DNA of 64,000 bases from Paenibacillus sp. FSL R5-0623 (lineage in GTDB: Bacteria; Bacillota; Bacilli; Paenibacillales; Paenibacillaceae): NCBI RefSeq assembly GCF_037974265.1, contig NZ_CP150233.1, forward strand, positions 6,324,001-6,388,000, written 5' to 3'. Made by a program: the position numbers and the translations under genes. The notes below the pieces were generated by a model. That model saw only the letters and a program-made list of their open reading frames with translations. It had not been told where the DNA came from and made no database searches. Of this stretch, positions 26,703-35,500 are shown one piece after another. Every line of letters begins with the position of its first letter. Position 1 is the stretch's first letter.

Positions 26703-26738
26703 CAAAAAACACCCTTTGATCACTTTCGTCAAAGGATG
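26703..26738 (-). terminator. Intrinsic terminator of carH
   Basis: Minus-strand CATCCTTTGA / TCAAAGGGTG hairpin (26738-26710) followed by TTTTTTG. It separates carH from the carotenoid operon, which therefore has its own promoter. Confidence 0.88.
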
Positions 26739-26779
26739 TCCTTTATACACTAACCTATTCATTGAATGATACGATATGT

Positions 26780-27736
26780 TTAGTTATGTGCCTGTCCAAA
26801 CCTCGCACCAGGTGGTCGATTTGCGAGATACTCGCGTTCTATCCATGACTGCCAATCCGCTGAATCCTCTGGCATAATCCATTGCGGATAACGAGCATGA
26901 TCTGCACGCTCATAGCCCTTTCCACCAAGTACGAAGCGAATATGTGGAAACTCATTTTTAATCCGCTCTATAAGCTGATCACACCGTTCAAGAAGCCCTG
27001 GGCTTGTGATCGAAAGGCAGACTAACTTGATCTTCTGCTCCCGAATAATCGGGAAGATGCCTTCTTCGGGCGTGTTCGCACCGAGATACAGTACTTCCGC
27101 CCCATTTTTACGCATAAAGAGAGAGAACAGCAGCAATCCAACCTGATGGTGCTCCCCTTCCGGACACAACGCCAGAACTTTGGGCAGATGCGGATAGATC
27201 GGGAACAGATGGAAAAACTGATAAAACCGCTGTGAAATCAGCTGTGTCATGAAGTGTTCCTGAGCCACCGAAGCCCTGCCTTGCTCCCATGCATCTCCAA
27301 CCCGAACCAGAATGGGCACCAACACATGATAGAACATCGAGTCATACCCATACATGGTGAAACCAAAATCAATCAAACCATTGGCACGTTCACCCTGAAA
27401 GTTGTAGAGCGAGTCATAGATCTGATCTGCCATGCGTGCGTAGGCTTCTTCCATCGTAGGCACCGGAGCCATGATCGGCGTGGGCACAGCCTCGGGCGGA
27501 TTTAATTTGTTTACTTTCAACATCCGTACCGCTTCCGAAATATTGGTCTGATGCAGCTCAACCTGCTCTTTCAACCAGCGCAGATCCGCAACATTCTCTT
27601 CGGTATACATTCGATACCCCGATTCCGTCCGCTCAGGGGTGACCGCACTATACCGATTCTCCCAAGCCCGGAGCGTCACCGTCGGGATACCGAGCATGGC
27701 AGCGACTTGTTTGATGGAATACACCTTATTACCCAC
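26780..27736 (-). CDS. carH: CarH-type MerR-family, B12-dependent photoreceptor repressor
   Basis: Dark repressor that tetramerises with adenosylcobalamin, binds operator DNA and is released by light. MerR-type wing-helix at residues 1-70 (YSIKQVAAMLGIPTVTLRAWENRY), four-helix B12-capping bundle, then a Rossmann B12 domain. Key residues are present: in AWEQGRASVAQEH the Trp is followed at +10 and +11 by Glu-His, the CarH cap spacing, and EHHQVG matches the ExHxxG cobalamin motif whose His ligates cobalt. The GTG at 27736 is chosen (AGGA 6 nt upstream). Gene order and shared 11-bp repeats tie it to the carotenoid operon. Confidence 0.92.
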   Translation of the reverse strand: MGNKVYSIKQVAAMLGIPTVTLRAWENRYSAVTPERTESGYRMYTEENVADLRWLKEQVELHQTNISEAVRMLKVNKLNPPEAVPTPIMAPVPTMEEAYARMADQIYDSLYNFQGERANGLIDFGFTMYGYDSMFYHVLVPILVRVGDAWEQGRASVAQEHFMTQLISQRFYQFFHLFPIYPHLPKVLALCPEGEHHQVGLLLFSLFMRKNGAEVLYLGANTPEEGIFPIIREQKIKLVCLSITSPGLLERCDQLIERIKNEFPHIRFVLGGKGYERADHARYPQWIMPEDSADWQSWIEREYLANRPPGARFGQAHN

Positions 27737-27813
27737 TTTCTTTCCTAAATGTCCAGATTTCAAAGGTTATATCATTGGTTCCCCGTCCTTGTCAGGCATA
27801 TGAAAACCCTAAC

Positions 27814-27864
27814 ATTCTACAAAAATAATACACTCATTATACACAACGCTCAGACACCTGTCGA
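27814..27864 (-). promoter_or_regulatory. carH promoter with tandem 11-bp CarH-type operator
   Basis: Repeats ATTCTACAAAA (27814-27824), ATAATACACTC (27825-27835), ATTATACACAA (27836-27846), in the same order and phase as in front of the carotenoid operon. The minus strand reads TCGACA (27864-27859), 17 bp, TATAAT (27841-27836): a near-consensus promoter whose -10 lies inside the third repeat, so bound CarH would block it (autorepression). Confidence 0.77.
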
Positions 27865-27991
27865 TTACATCCTGCCAATTTTGCCGTATGCTTTTTACCG
27901 CTACATCAGTTATTCTACCGGGTTGTCCTGCGTCAACGTTATCATCCGTGTGGTAATAGAAGTCAGCAAGCACAGAAGGGGGAGTCCACCG

Positions 27992-29467
27992 TTGGTCTCA
28001 TTACGCCGCCATACATCAGACCGCAAGTCTTCACGCGGCAAATTTCCATACATACGAACAGGACTCGTCCTATTGGTCCTATGGCTCATCGCCGTCATGC
28101 TCTATCAAACCTACAAACCATTACCACCGGGCATTTCCTACGAAAGTCCGGAGTATCGTGTGGATCAAGTCGAGTTCCTGCATGACCTCACCTACCCTTC
28201 ATCTGATGGACAGATGCAGCACGAACAACAGATTTTCCAGCGCATGATGCAGATTGTGGAGGAAGCAGAGCAGTTTGTCCTGGTGGATATGTTCCTGTTC
28301 AATAATTATCAGCACAAGGGACAGAACTTTCCTCCCGTGAGTACTGAATTCACCGAAGCGCTGGTTGCCAAAAAAAATCAGCATCCTGATATGGACATCT
28401 GGTTCATTACAGATGAAGTAAATACCAACTATAACTCAGCACCGAATCCGTTGCTGGAACAAATGAAACAAGCAGGCATTCATGTGGTCATCACGGATGT
28501 GGACCCTTTGCGTGATTCAACGCCAGTATACTCTGCGGTCTGGCGGACCTTCTTCCAATGGTTTGGTCAATCGGGAGATGGCTGGATCAAAAACCTGATG
28601 GCCACGGATGGCCCCGATGTAACGGTCCGTTCCTATCTCAAGCTGCTCAATGTGAAAGCAAATCATCGCAAAGTTGTTGTTAGTGAGAAGACGGCGATTG
28701 TCTCTTCTGGCAATATTCATGATGCGAGTGCCTACCACTCGAACATTGCATTTGAAGTAACAGGTCCAATCATTGGCGATATTCTTCAGTCAGAACAAGC
28801 TGTTCTCGACTTCTCAGGTGGAGGCCAGGTTCCTGCCTACACAGCTCCTTCCCCGGATTCGAATACGGGAGATTTACGAATTCGCTATTTAACTGAAGGC
28901 AAAGTGAATGACGCTGCACTCCATGAGATCAATCAGGCTGGCAAAGGTGACACCTTATGGATGGGCATGTTCTATGTGGCCTCTCCGAAAGTATTGGAAG
29001 CCCTGCTGGAAGCCGCAAAACGAGGAACCGAGATCCGGCTTGTACTTGATCCAAATGAAAATGCCTTTGGTCAGGAGAAGATCGGCATTCCGAACCGTCC
29101 TGTCGCTGCTGAATTGCATGATAAATCCGACGGTAAAATTCAGATCCGCTGGTATAACACCACCAAGGAGCAATACCATACCAAGATGATCTATCTTGCC
29201 AAAGCAACCGGTGATCATATTGTCCTCGGGGGTTCAACCAACTTCACACCTCGAAACCTGAATGACTACAATCTGGAGAATGATCTATGGGTTGCTGCTC
29301 CTCCAGATAATAAGTTCACGCTTGATATCGCGAGTTATTTCGAGCGTATTTGGAATAATAATGATGCCGAATTCACGTTAGACCTGGATGAGTTTCAGGA
29401 GAAGACTACCTTTTTGAAAGGTATCCTATATAAGCTGCAACTGATTCTGGGTTTTACAACCTTTTGA
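27992..29467 (+). CDS. membrane-anchored phospholipase D-like protein
   Basis: PLD-superfamily protein, 491 aa from a TTG with AAGGGGGAG 7 nt upstream; the frame is open to 27749 but that part overlaps the carH promoter. One N-terminal helix (TGLVLLVLWLIAVMLYQTY) anchors it, with the catalytic part outside. Two HKD-type motifs: NHRKVVVSEKTAIVSSGN and YHTKMIYLAKATGDHIVLGGSTN; the acidic residue of the first is Glu, not Asp. Could be a cardiolipin-synthase-like or phosphodiesterase enzyme. Divergent from carH; its promoter region overlaps the CarH-type repeats, so it may be in the same light regulon (inference). Confidence 0.85.
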   Translation: MVSLRRHTSDRKSSRGKFPYIRTGLVLLVLWLIAVMLYQTYKPLPPGISYESPEYRVDQVEFLHDLTYPSSDGQMQHEQQIFQRMMQIVEEAEQFVLVDMFLFNNYQHKGQNFPPVSTEFTEALVAKKNQHPDMDIWFITDEVNTNYNSAPNPLLEQMKQAGIHVVITDVDPLRDSTPVYSAVWRTFFQWFGQSGDGWIKNLMATDGPDVTVRSYLKLLNVKANHRKVVVSEKTAIVSSGNIHDASAYHSNIAFEVTGPIIGDILQSEQAVLDFSGGGQVPAYTAPSPDSNTGDLRIRYLTEGKVNDAALHEINQAGKGDTLWMGMFYVASPKVLEALLEAAKRGTEIRLVLDPNENAFGQEKIGIPNRPVAAELHDKSDGKIQIRWYNTTKEQYHTKMIYLAKATGDHIVLGGSTNFTPRNLNDYNLENDLWVAAPPDNKFTLDIASYFERIWNNNDAEFTLDLDEFQEKTTFLKGILYKLQLILGFTTF

Positions 29468-29494
29468 TCAAAAACCACATTCATACCTGTTATG

Positions 29495-29528
29495 TCCGTC
29501 TGTACTCTACTGTGCAGGCGGATATTTT
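29495..29528 (+). terminator. Intrinsic terminator of the PLD-like gene
   Basis: TCCGTCTG (29495-29502) / CAGGCGGA (29515-29522) with one G-T pair, followed by TATTTTC. Confidence 0.65.
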
Positions 29529-29566
29529 CATCTTGACAGGCGATGTGAAGTGTGAAAATATAATTA

Positions 29567-29582
29567 CCTAACGACCGTTAGG
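29567..29582. promoter_or_regulatory. Palindromic operator candidate for the TetR/SMR operon
   Basis: CCTAACG-AC-CGTTAGG, perfect 7-bp arms, 11 bp before the TetR start codon and right behind a TATAAT (29559-29564). A TTGACA (29533-29538) lies 20 bp before that TATAAT, longer than the usual spacer. Position fits autorepression by the adjacent TetR protein. Confidence 0.7.
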
Positions 29583-29593
29583 AAGGTGATTGA

Positions 29594-30217
29594 ATGACTG
29601 CACAATCCATTCGGGATGCAGCCCTGTTCCATTTTGCCAGAGATGGCTATGAGGGAGCTTCTCTGAGAGCTATTGCTGATGAAGTCGGGATTAAAAAACC
29701 GTCCATATATGCGCATTTTAGCTGCAAGGATGACTTGTTTTTACACACACTGGCCTTTGCTTTTCACGAGGTGAAACGGCACACACTGGAATATTTCCGC
29801 GATCATGCGGATCTGCCATTGGAGCAGCGGCTGAAAGGCTTGTTGATCTGGTTCGAACAAGAATACAATGCCCATGCTTCGGCTCGATTGATGCTGCGTA
29901 ATTGTTTCTACCCACCCCTTTCTCTGTATGGCGAAGTGATGGATCAAGTGTATCCATTTATTGATGGCATGGAACGTGCACTGACTCGTCTGCTGCAAAG
30001 GGCAATGCGTACTGAAGATATTCCGGCCATTCCCGCGGAACAAGCCGCCATTGCATTCATGACGTTCCTCGACGGGATTACCGTGGAGATTATCTATGGA
30101 AGTTCCCGTCGCTACAAGAGACGGTTGGAAGCATCCTGGCCTGTCTTCTGGCATGGCATTCATCATTTGAACGAAGAGGCACAAAGCGTTGTGCCGAAAG
30201 GAGATTCGACAACATGA
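29594..30217 (+). CDS. TetR/AcrR-family regulator of the paired SMR exporter
   Basis: 207 aa. N-terminal helix-turn-helix GYEGASLRAIADEVGIKKPSIYAHFSCKDDLF (about residues 15-47) and a divergent ligand domain. ATG with GGAAGGTGA 4-5 nt upstream. The last codons overlap the first SMR gene by 4 nt, so regulator and transporters form one operon. Order TetR-SMR-SMR is like yvdT-yvdS-yvdR of Bacillus. Probably represses through the CCTAACG palindrome before it. Confidence 0.92.
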   Translation: MTAQSIRDAALFHFARDGYEGASLRAIADEVGIKKPSIYAHFSCKDDLFLHTLAFAFHEVKRHTLEYFRDHADLPLEQRLKGLLIWFEQEYNAHASARLMLRNCFYPPLSLYGEVMDQVYPFIDGMERALTRLLQRAMRTEDIPAIPAEQAAIAFMTFLDGITVEIIYGSSRRYKRRLEASWPVFWHGIHHLNEEAQSVVPKGDSTT

Positions 30218-30555
30218 ACCGCAACTGGTTATATGTATTTATCGGTGGAATTATTGAGATTGTCTGGGTGAGCGGGCTGAAACATGCCTCGAATGCCTGG
30301 GAGTGGTCTTTGACGGGGATTGCCATCGTGATCAGCTTTGGACTGATCATTGCCGCTTCCAAAAGACTGCCTGTGGGTACGGTGTATGCCGTCTTTACGG
30401 GAATTGGTACGGCGGGTACCGTCCTTACGGAAATGGTACTGTTCGGTGAGCCGTTCCGCTTGGCCAAAGTATTGCTCATCGGGCTGCTGCTCTGCGGCGT
30501 AATCGGGCTAAAACTGGTTACGGATCAGCAAGAAGCCCAAGGAGGTGCAGCGTAA
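30214..30555 (+). CDS. small multidrug resistance (SMR) transporter subunit 1, YvdS-like
   Basis: 113 aa, four membrane helices. The essential Glu of helix 1 is present (GGIIEIVWVSGLKHA). Overlaps the TetR gene by 4 nt and the next SMR gene by 1 nt. Paired SMR genes usually make obligate heterodimers of opposite topology that exchange protons for cationic compounds or guanidinium derivatives. Substrate unknown; no guanidine riboswitch was seen upstream. Confidence 0.92.
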   Translation: MNRNWLYVFIGGIIEIVWVSGLKHASNAWEWSLTGIAIVISFGLIIAASKRLPVGTVYAVFTGIGTAGTVLTEMVLFGEPFRLAKVLLIGLLLCGVIGLKLVTDQQEAQGGAA

Positions 30556-30869
30556 TGGCTTGGATGGCAATTGTAGGTGCAGGGATATGTGAAATTTTCG
30601 GCGTAATCGGTATTAATGGTGCTTCCACTAAGAAAGGATGGCCATACATCGTACTTATGCTGGTTTCGTTTGTTTTCAGCTTCTCGCTGTTGTCCTACGC
30701 CATGACGTCCATTCCGATGGGCACAGCGTATGCCGTGTGGACGGGGATCGGGACGGTCGGCAGTACGTTAACAGGCATGTTCCTGTTTGGTGAACGGAAA
30801 GAAGCGAAGCGTATCCTGTTCATCGCGATGATTTTGGTGGCAGCCGTTGGTCTGAAACTGATCACATAA
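30555..30869 (+). CDS. small multidrug resistance (SMR) transporter subunit 2, YvdR-like
   Basis: 104 aa, four helices, helix-1 Glu in GAGICEIFGVIGINGA and the conserved SMR loop IPMGTAYAVWTGIGTVGS followed by FGERKEAKR. Partner of the preceding SMR protein, with which it overlaps by one nt. Last gene of the TetR-SMR-SMR operon; 29 nt after its stop codon begins copy C of the dispersed repeat, then a terminator. Confidence 0.92.
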   Translation: MAWMAIVGAGICEIFGVIGINGASTKKGWPYIVLMLVSFVFSFSLLSYAMTSIPMGTAYAVWTGIGTVGSTLTGMFLFGERKEAKRILFIAMILVAAVGLKLIT

Positions 30870-30898
30870 TGGAACAACTGAATTAACTTTATATCTCC

Positions 30899-31053
30899 GA
30901 TTGCAGTACCGCTTTCCGATCGCTGTTATCCCCAGATTTCTTTAATTCCCTTTGAAGAGGGATAAATGGGGTGATAGCATATGCTTCCGAAGAAGCTTTC
31001 TTACAGAAAGCTTTAAGGCGAACACTTCGCTTCTTCAAGTTGGTTCTGCAATC
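30899..31053 (+). repeat. Dispersed structured intergenic repeat, copy C
   Basis: Outer arms GATTGCAGTACC (30899-30910) and GGTTCTGCAATC (31042-31053) pair; inner stem CCGATCGCTGTTATCCCCAG with GGGGTGATA; then GCATATGCTTCCGAAG, a perfect extra hairpin AAGCTTTCT-TAC-AGAAAGCTT, and AGGCGAACACTTCGCTTCTTC. The extra hairpin is shared with copy D and absent from A and B. It lies between the SMR stop codon and the terminator at 31115, so it is in the 3' untranslated part of that transcript. Confidence 0.85.
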
Positions 31054-31114
31054 TCCGTTATCGTGTAATTCTTAGCTTCCATTATGATATTTAATATATT
31101 TTGTAATATAAATC

Positions 31115-31145
31115 AGACGACTTCAATCAGGAAGTCGTCTTTTTG
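31115..31145 (+). terminator. Intrinsic terminator of the TetR-SMR operon
   Basis: AGACGACTTC / GAAGTCGTCT, 10-bp perfect arms, 6-nt loop, followed by TTTTTG. Confidence 0.92.
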
Positions 31146-31206
31146 AGATATGATATAAATAGGAAACCTCTCTATACTTTTCCACGTAAGAAAGGATGTC
31201 GTAATC

Positions 31207-31338
31207 ATGAAAAAATTATTGGCACGCATGGGTTCTTATACAGGGTACACCCTTCTGATCGGCATGGCCATCTTCTATCTCATCGCTCTAGTCGCCATTA
31301 TTATACTCGCCTTGTACGCCTTCACTGGAGGAAACTAA
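31207..31338 (+). CDS. 43-aa small membrane protein
   Basis: Short reading frame ATG to TAA with AAGAAAGGATG upstream. The product has a basic N-terminus (MKKLLARMG), one long helix (YTLLIGMAIFYLIALVAIIILALYAF) and a short TGGN end, so it is a single-span membrane peptide. Free-standing, between the SMR terminator and a TetR gene. It looks like one of the small stress or regulatory membrane peptides, but could also be a toxin-like peptide; no antisense RNA signal was found. Confidence 0.6.
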   Translation: MKKLLARMGSYTGYTLLIGMAIFYLIALVAIIILALYAFTGGN

Positions 31339-31482
31339 CTCAAACGTTCTTGATACCTTATCCTTATCGTACTTACAAGCTGCACCTTGTTACTTGCCGT
31401 CTCTCCTCCTCTTTGATCAGCCTTTTTTTTCCATATACATTTTCCAATTTACTCCCATTTGAATTCCTTCAACCAGATCGTT

Positions 31483-31514
31483 TATACTTGATTTGACCTT
31501 AAAGTCAATTCAAG
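31483..31514 (+). promoter_or_regulatory. Long palindromic operator overlapping the promoter of the TetR-RND pair
   Basis: Arms CTTGATTTGAC (31487-31497) and GTCAATTCAAG (31504-31514) match in 10 of 11 positions around CTTAAA. A promoter TTGAAT (31459-31464), 18 bp, TATACT (31483-31488) runs into the left arm, so binding would repress. Probably the site of the TetR protein encoded 37 nt downstream. Confidence 0.7.
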
Positions 31515-31551
31515 AACTCACAAGTTCCCTGATGAGGTGAATGTGTCGTTA

Positions 31552-32499
31552 ATGAACCCTATACATGAGATGAATGAGAAGAAAAAGCTCATCATTACTA
31601 CAGCACTCAAGTTATTCTCATCCAAAGGCAGTGCTGCAACATCCATGCAAGAGATTGCAGAATTATGCGGGATGTCCAAAGGCAGCCTCTACATCATGTT
31701 CAAGTCCAAAGAGGAATTAGAAGCCAGTACTCTGGAGTACTGCATGTACACGCTCATGGACGAGATGACACAGATTGAGCATGAAACCAGCCTTACCTCG
31801 CGTGAGCGTCTGCACAAACAGATCGAGACACTGTTGATCCATGTTGCCGAACTCAAGGAATTTTTGCGGGTACAGATGCGCAGCATGATGATGGATGATG
31901 AGCAACAACGCAAGGAACAATGCCATCCGCTGCAAAGAGATCTGGAAGTCCGTACCTTACATTGGTTTAAGGATAAGCTGGAGGAGCAGTACGGATCGGA
32001 GATCGAACCATATACGATTGACCTTATTTTGCTGACACAAGGGCTGTTCCTCTCCTACGTCAAAATCTGGTTCACGGAGATGCCGTCCCTTACCGTTACC
32101 AAAATGGCAACAAATTTACTGCAAATGATGGACTATGCAGCGCACGGATTCCTTAAGCAGCGACCTTTGCCTTTGATTCCTTTGGAGGACTGGCCTGCCT
32201 GGATTACCGAACCCCATCCGGATTCCACGGTGATGCGGCATCCTATTCATATTATCAAGCAAATGCAGGATATCGCTGCCTCCGAATTGCCTGTTGGACA
32301 ACCAAAGAATGATGCACTTGAGACCATTGCCATTCTCAGGCAGGAGATGATGGAATTCACGCCGCGACGTGCCATTATTCTGGGCATGATGCACAACCTG
32401 GAGAACGTAACTGCCATTCAACCCTTGCACTCCGAGCTTCAGCATATTCTGGATGCCATGTATAGCCGGTTCATCCAGGCTGACTCGTCACACACATAA
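31552..32499 (+). CDS. TetR/AcrR-family regulator of the RND exporter
   Basis: 315 aa, much longer than the usual 190-220 aa. HTH at about residues 8-55 (TALKLFSSKGSAATSMQEIAELCGMSKGSLYIMFKSKEEL); ligand domain up to about 190; then a C-terminal extension of some 110 residues with no recognised motif (IPLEDWPAWITEPHPDSTV...). ATG at 31552 is chosen because GAGGTGA lies 11 nt upstream; a GTG at 31537 overlaps that site. The RND gene follows 33 nt downstream, so the two are an operon controlled by the palindrome upstream. Confidence 0.9.
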   Translation: MNPIHEMNEKKKLIITTALKLFSSKGSAATSMQEIAELCGMSKGSLYIMFKSKEELEASTLEYCMYTLMDEMTQIEHETSLTSRERLHKQIETLLIHVAELKEFLRVQMRSMMMDDEQQRKEQCHPLQRDLEVRTLHWFKDKLEEQYGSEIEPYTIDLILLTQGLFLSYVKIWFTEMPSLTVTKMATNLLQMMDYAAHGFLKQRPLPLIPLEDWPAWITEPHPDSTVMRHPIHIIKQMQDIAASELPVGQPKNDALETIAILRQEMMEFTPRRAIILGMMHNLENVTAIQPLHSELQHILDAMYSRFIQADSSHT

Positions 32500-32532
32500 A
32501 CAGGAGAAACAGAGAGGAGAAGAAACCATCGT

Positions 32533-35500
32533 ATGAAAGGTATTATTAATTTTTCACTGAACAACAAGTTTGCGATTTGGATTCTGACGATTATCATCTC
32601 TTTCGCAGGTTTGTACAGCGGATTGACGATGAAACAAGAGACAATCCCGAACATCAACGTACCGTTTCTGAATGTCACTGCCATTGATCCGGGGGCTGCA
32701 CCGGAGGGAATTGTTGAAGATGTCACGAAGCCGCTGGAAGTAAAACTACGCAATGTAGATGGCGTGAAGACAGTGACCTCCACTTCCATGGAGAACGCTG
32801 CATCGATCACACTCGAATTTGATTATGGAACAGATCTAACCAACGCGACTGCAACCGTTCGTGAGGCACTGAATGAAGTACAACTGCCTGACAGCGTGCA
32901 GAAGCCGACCATTTCCAAGTTCAGCATTAACTCTTTCCCGGTTGTATCTCTGAGCCTGTCCGACAAGGACGGTGGTGACCTGGAACAATTGACACGACTG
33001 GTTGAATCAGATATTCAGCCTGCACTCGAAGATATTGACGGTGTAGCTCAGGTACAGGTGTCCGGTCAATATGTAAAAGAAGTTCAATTGAAGTTTGACC
33101 AAGCCAAAATGGCCGAGCTGGGCCTGACCGAAGATACGGTAAACGGCATCGTTCAAGGTTCATCCATTCGTGTGCCCCTTGGACTGTTTGAACTGGATAA
33201 ATCCCAGAAAGCCGTTGTTGTAGATGGGAACATCATCGACATCGATGATCTGAAAAACCTTGCCATTCCAGTTGTACCCGGCGGTGCCGGTGCTTCCGCA
33301 GGCAACGGTTCAAGCGCAGCCCCACAAGGCTCTGGAGCACCAACTGGTGAAGCTGGTCAAGGTACCGCTCCAGGTGCTTCACAAGGAACGGACCAAGCTG
33401 CTGGCGGTAATGCCAGTGTAGGTAGTCCTTCAGGCGCTGCCAACGCGCCTGGCATTCCAACTGTAAAACTAAGTGAAATTGCCAAGATCGAAGTCATCGG
33501 TCAAGCGGAATCCATTTCCCGGACAGACGGCAAGGAATCGATCGGTATTTCCGTTGTAAAATCCAACGATGCCAACACGGTTGATGTCGTTAACGCAGTC
33601 AAAGATAAAGCGGAAGAGTTGCAATCGCAGTTCAAAAATGCTGATTTGACTGTCCTGCTTGACCAAGGTAAGCCGATTCAGGACTCGGTGAACACGATGC
33701 TGGGCAAAGCCGTTTTTGGCGCCTTGTTTGCCATCCTGATCATCCTGCTGTTCCTGCGTAATATTCGTTCAACCATTATTTCCATTATCTCGATCCCGCT
33801 CTCCTTGCTGATGGCATTGACTGCGCTCAATATGATGGATATTACCTTGAACATGATGACGCTGGGTGCCATGACGGTTGCCATCGGACGGGTTGTCGAT
33901 GACTCCATCGTTGTTATCGAGAACATCTACCGCAGATTAACACTCAAAGGCGAGAAACTGAAAGGCCGTGAACTGGTTCGTGAAGCAACGGGCGAGATGT
34001 TTGTGCCTATCCTTTCTTCCACCATCGTAACGATTGCGGTATTCCTGCCATTGGCCTTGGTAAGCGGTATGGTGGGCGAGCTGTTCCTGCCATTTGCACT
34101 GACCATGGTATTCGCCTTGCTGGCATCCCTGATCGTTGCCATTACTATCGTGCCGATGCTTGCACACACCCTTTTCCGTGGAGGGTTGAAGAACAAACAG
34201 AATCACGAAGAAAAACCAGGCAAGATGGCGGAAGGTTACAAACGTCTGCTGAACTGGACTCTGTCACACAAACTCATCACGGTCAGTATTGCAGTAATTC
34301 TGCTGGTCGGCAGTTTGTTCCTGTACCCGTTCATCGGTGCAAGCTTCTTGCCAGAACAACAGGATAAATACGTGACTATTACGTACAGCCCGCAAACCGG
34401 AGCTTTGCGTGAAGATGTCGAAAAAGAAGCACTCGTTGCCGAGAAGTGGTTGTTGGAACAACCAGGTCTGGAGAAAATGCAATATTCCATCGGCGGCACG
34501 AACCCACTGAGCAGTATGGGTGGCGGTGGCGGAAACTCGGCGCTATTCTATATCGAATATAACGAAGATACAAAAGACTTTACTCAAGTGAAAGAACAGC
34601 TTGTCGAAGGTCTGAAGAAAGAAGTTACCGTAGGAACCTGGAATGAGCTCGACATGTCCGGCGGTCTGGGTGGCAGTGGCCTGAGCCTATCCATCTATGG
34701 CGATAATGTAGAGCAACTCAAACCTGTATCGGACGAAATTCTGAAACTGGTTGAAGCGGATAAGGATAATTTTGAAAAAGCAGACACCACACTCGCTGAC
34801 ACCTACGGGCAGTATACGCTCGTGGCAGATCAGGAGAAACTAAGTTCCCTGGGCCTGACTGCAGGCCAACTGGCCATGGCACTGAGCCCGGCACGGGAAC
34901 GTCCTGTGCTCACGGAAGTCGATATTGATAACAAAACGTATAAAGTATATGTAGAGACAGACGACAAAACATTCAACAGTATTAAAGAGATTGAGGATGA
35001 GACCGTCACTTCACCGCTTGGCATCGAAGTACCGATCAAAGATGTTGCCAAAGTGGAAGAAGGTACGTCCCCGAACTCCATCATGCAAATTGATGGTAAG
35101 GTTGTTGTACAAGTTACAGCCAACATCCTGGCTTCGGATGTAACGAAAGCTTCGAGTAACTTACAGGCTGAGATCGACAAACTGGATCTGCCTGATGGCG
35201 TTGAAGTGAAGTTCGGCGGTACAACCGAACAGATTAATGATACATTCACTCAACTGGGTCTCGCCATGCTGGCAGCCATCGCCATTGTATACTTCGTGCT
35301 CGTTGTTACATTCGGCGGCGGATTGGCACCATTCGCAATTCTGTTCTCCCTGCCATTTACGGTTATCGGTATTATGGTAGGTCTGTTCATCGCTGGTGGT
35401 ACGCTTGACGTCTCCGCCATGATGGGTGGACTGATGCTCATCGGGATCGTGGTCACCAACGCCATCGTGTTGATCGACCGTGTTATTCACAAGGAAAAAG

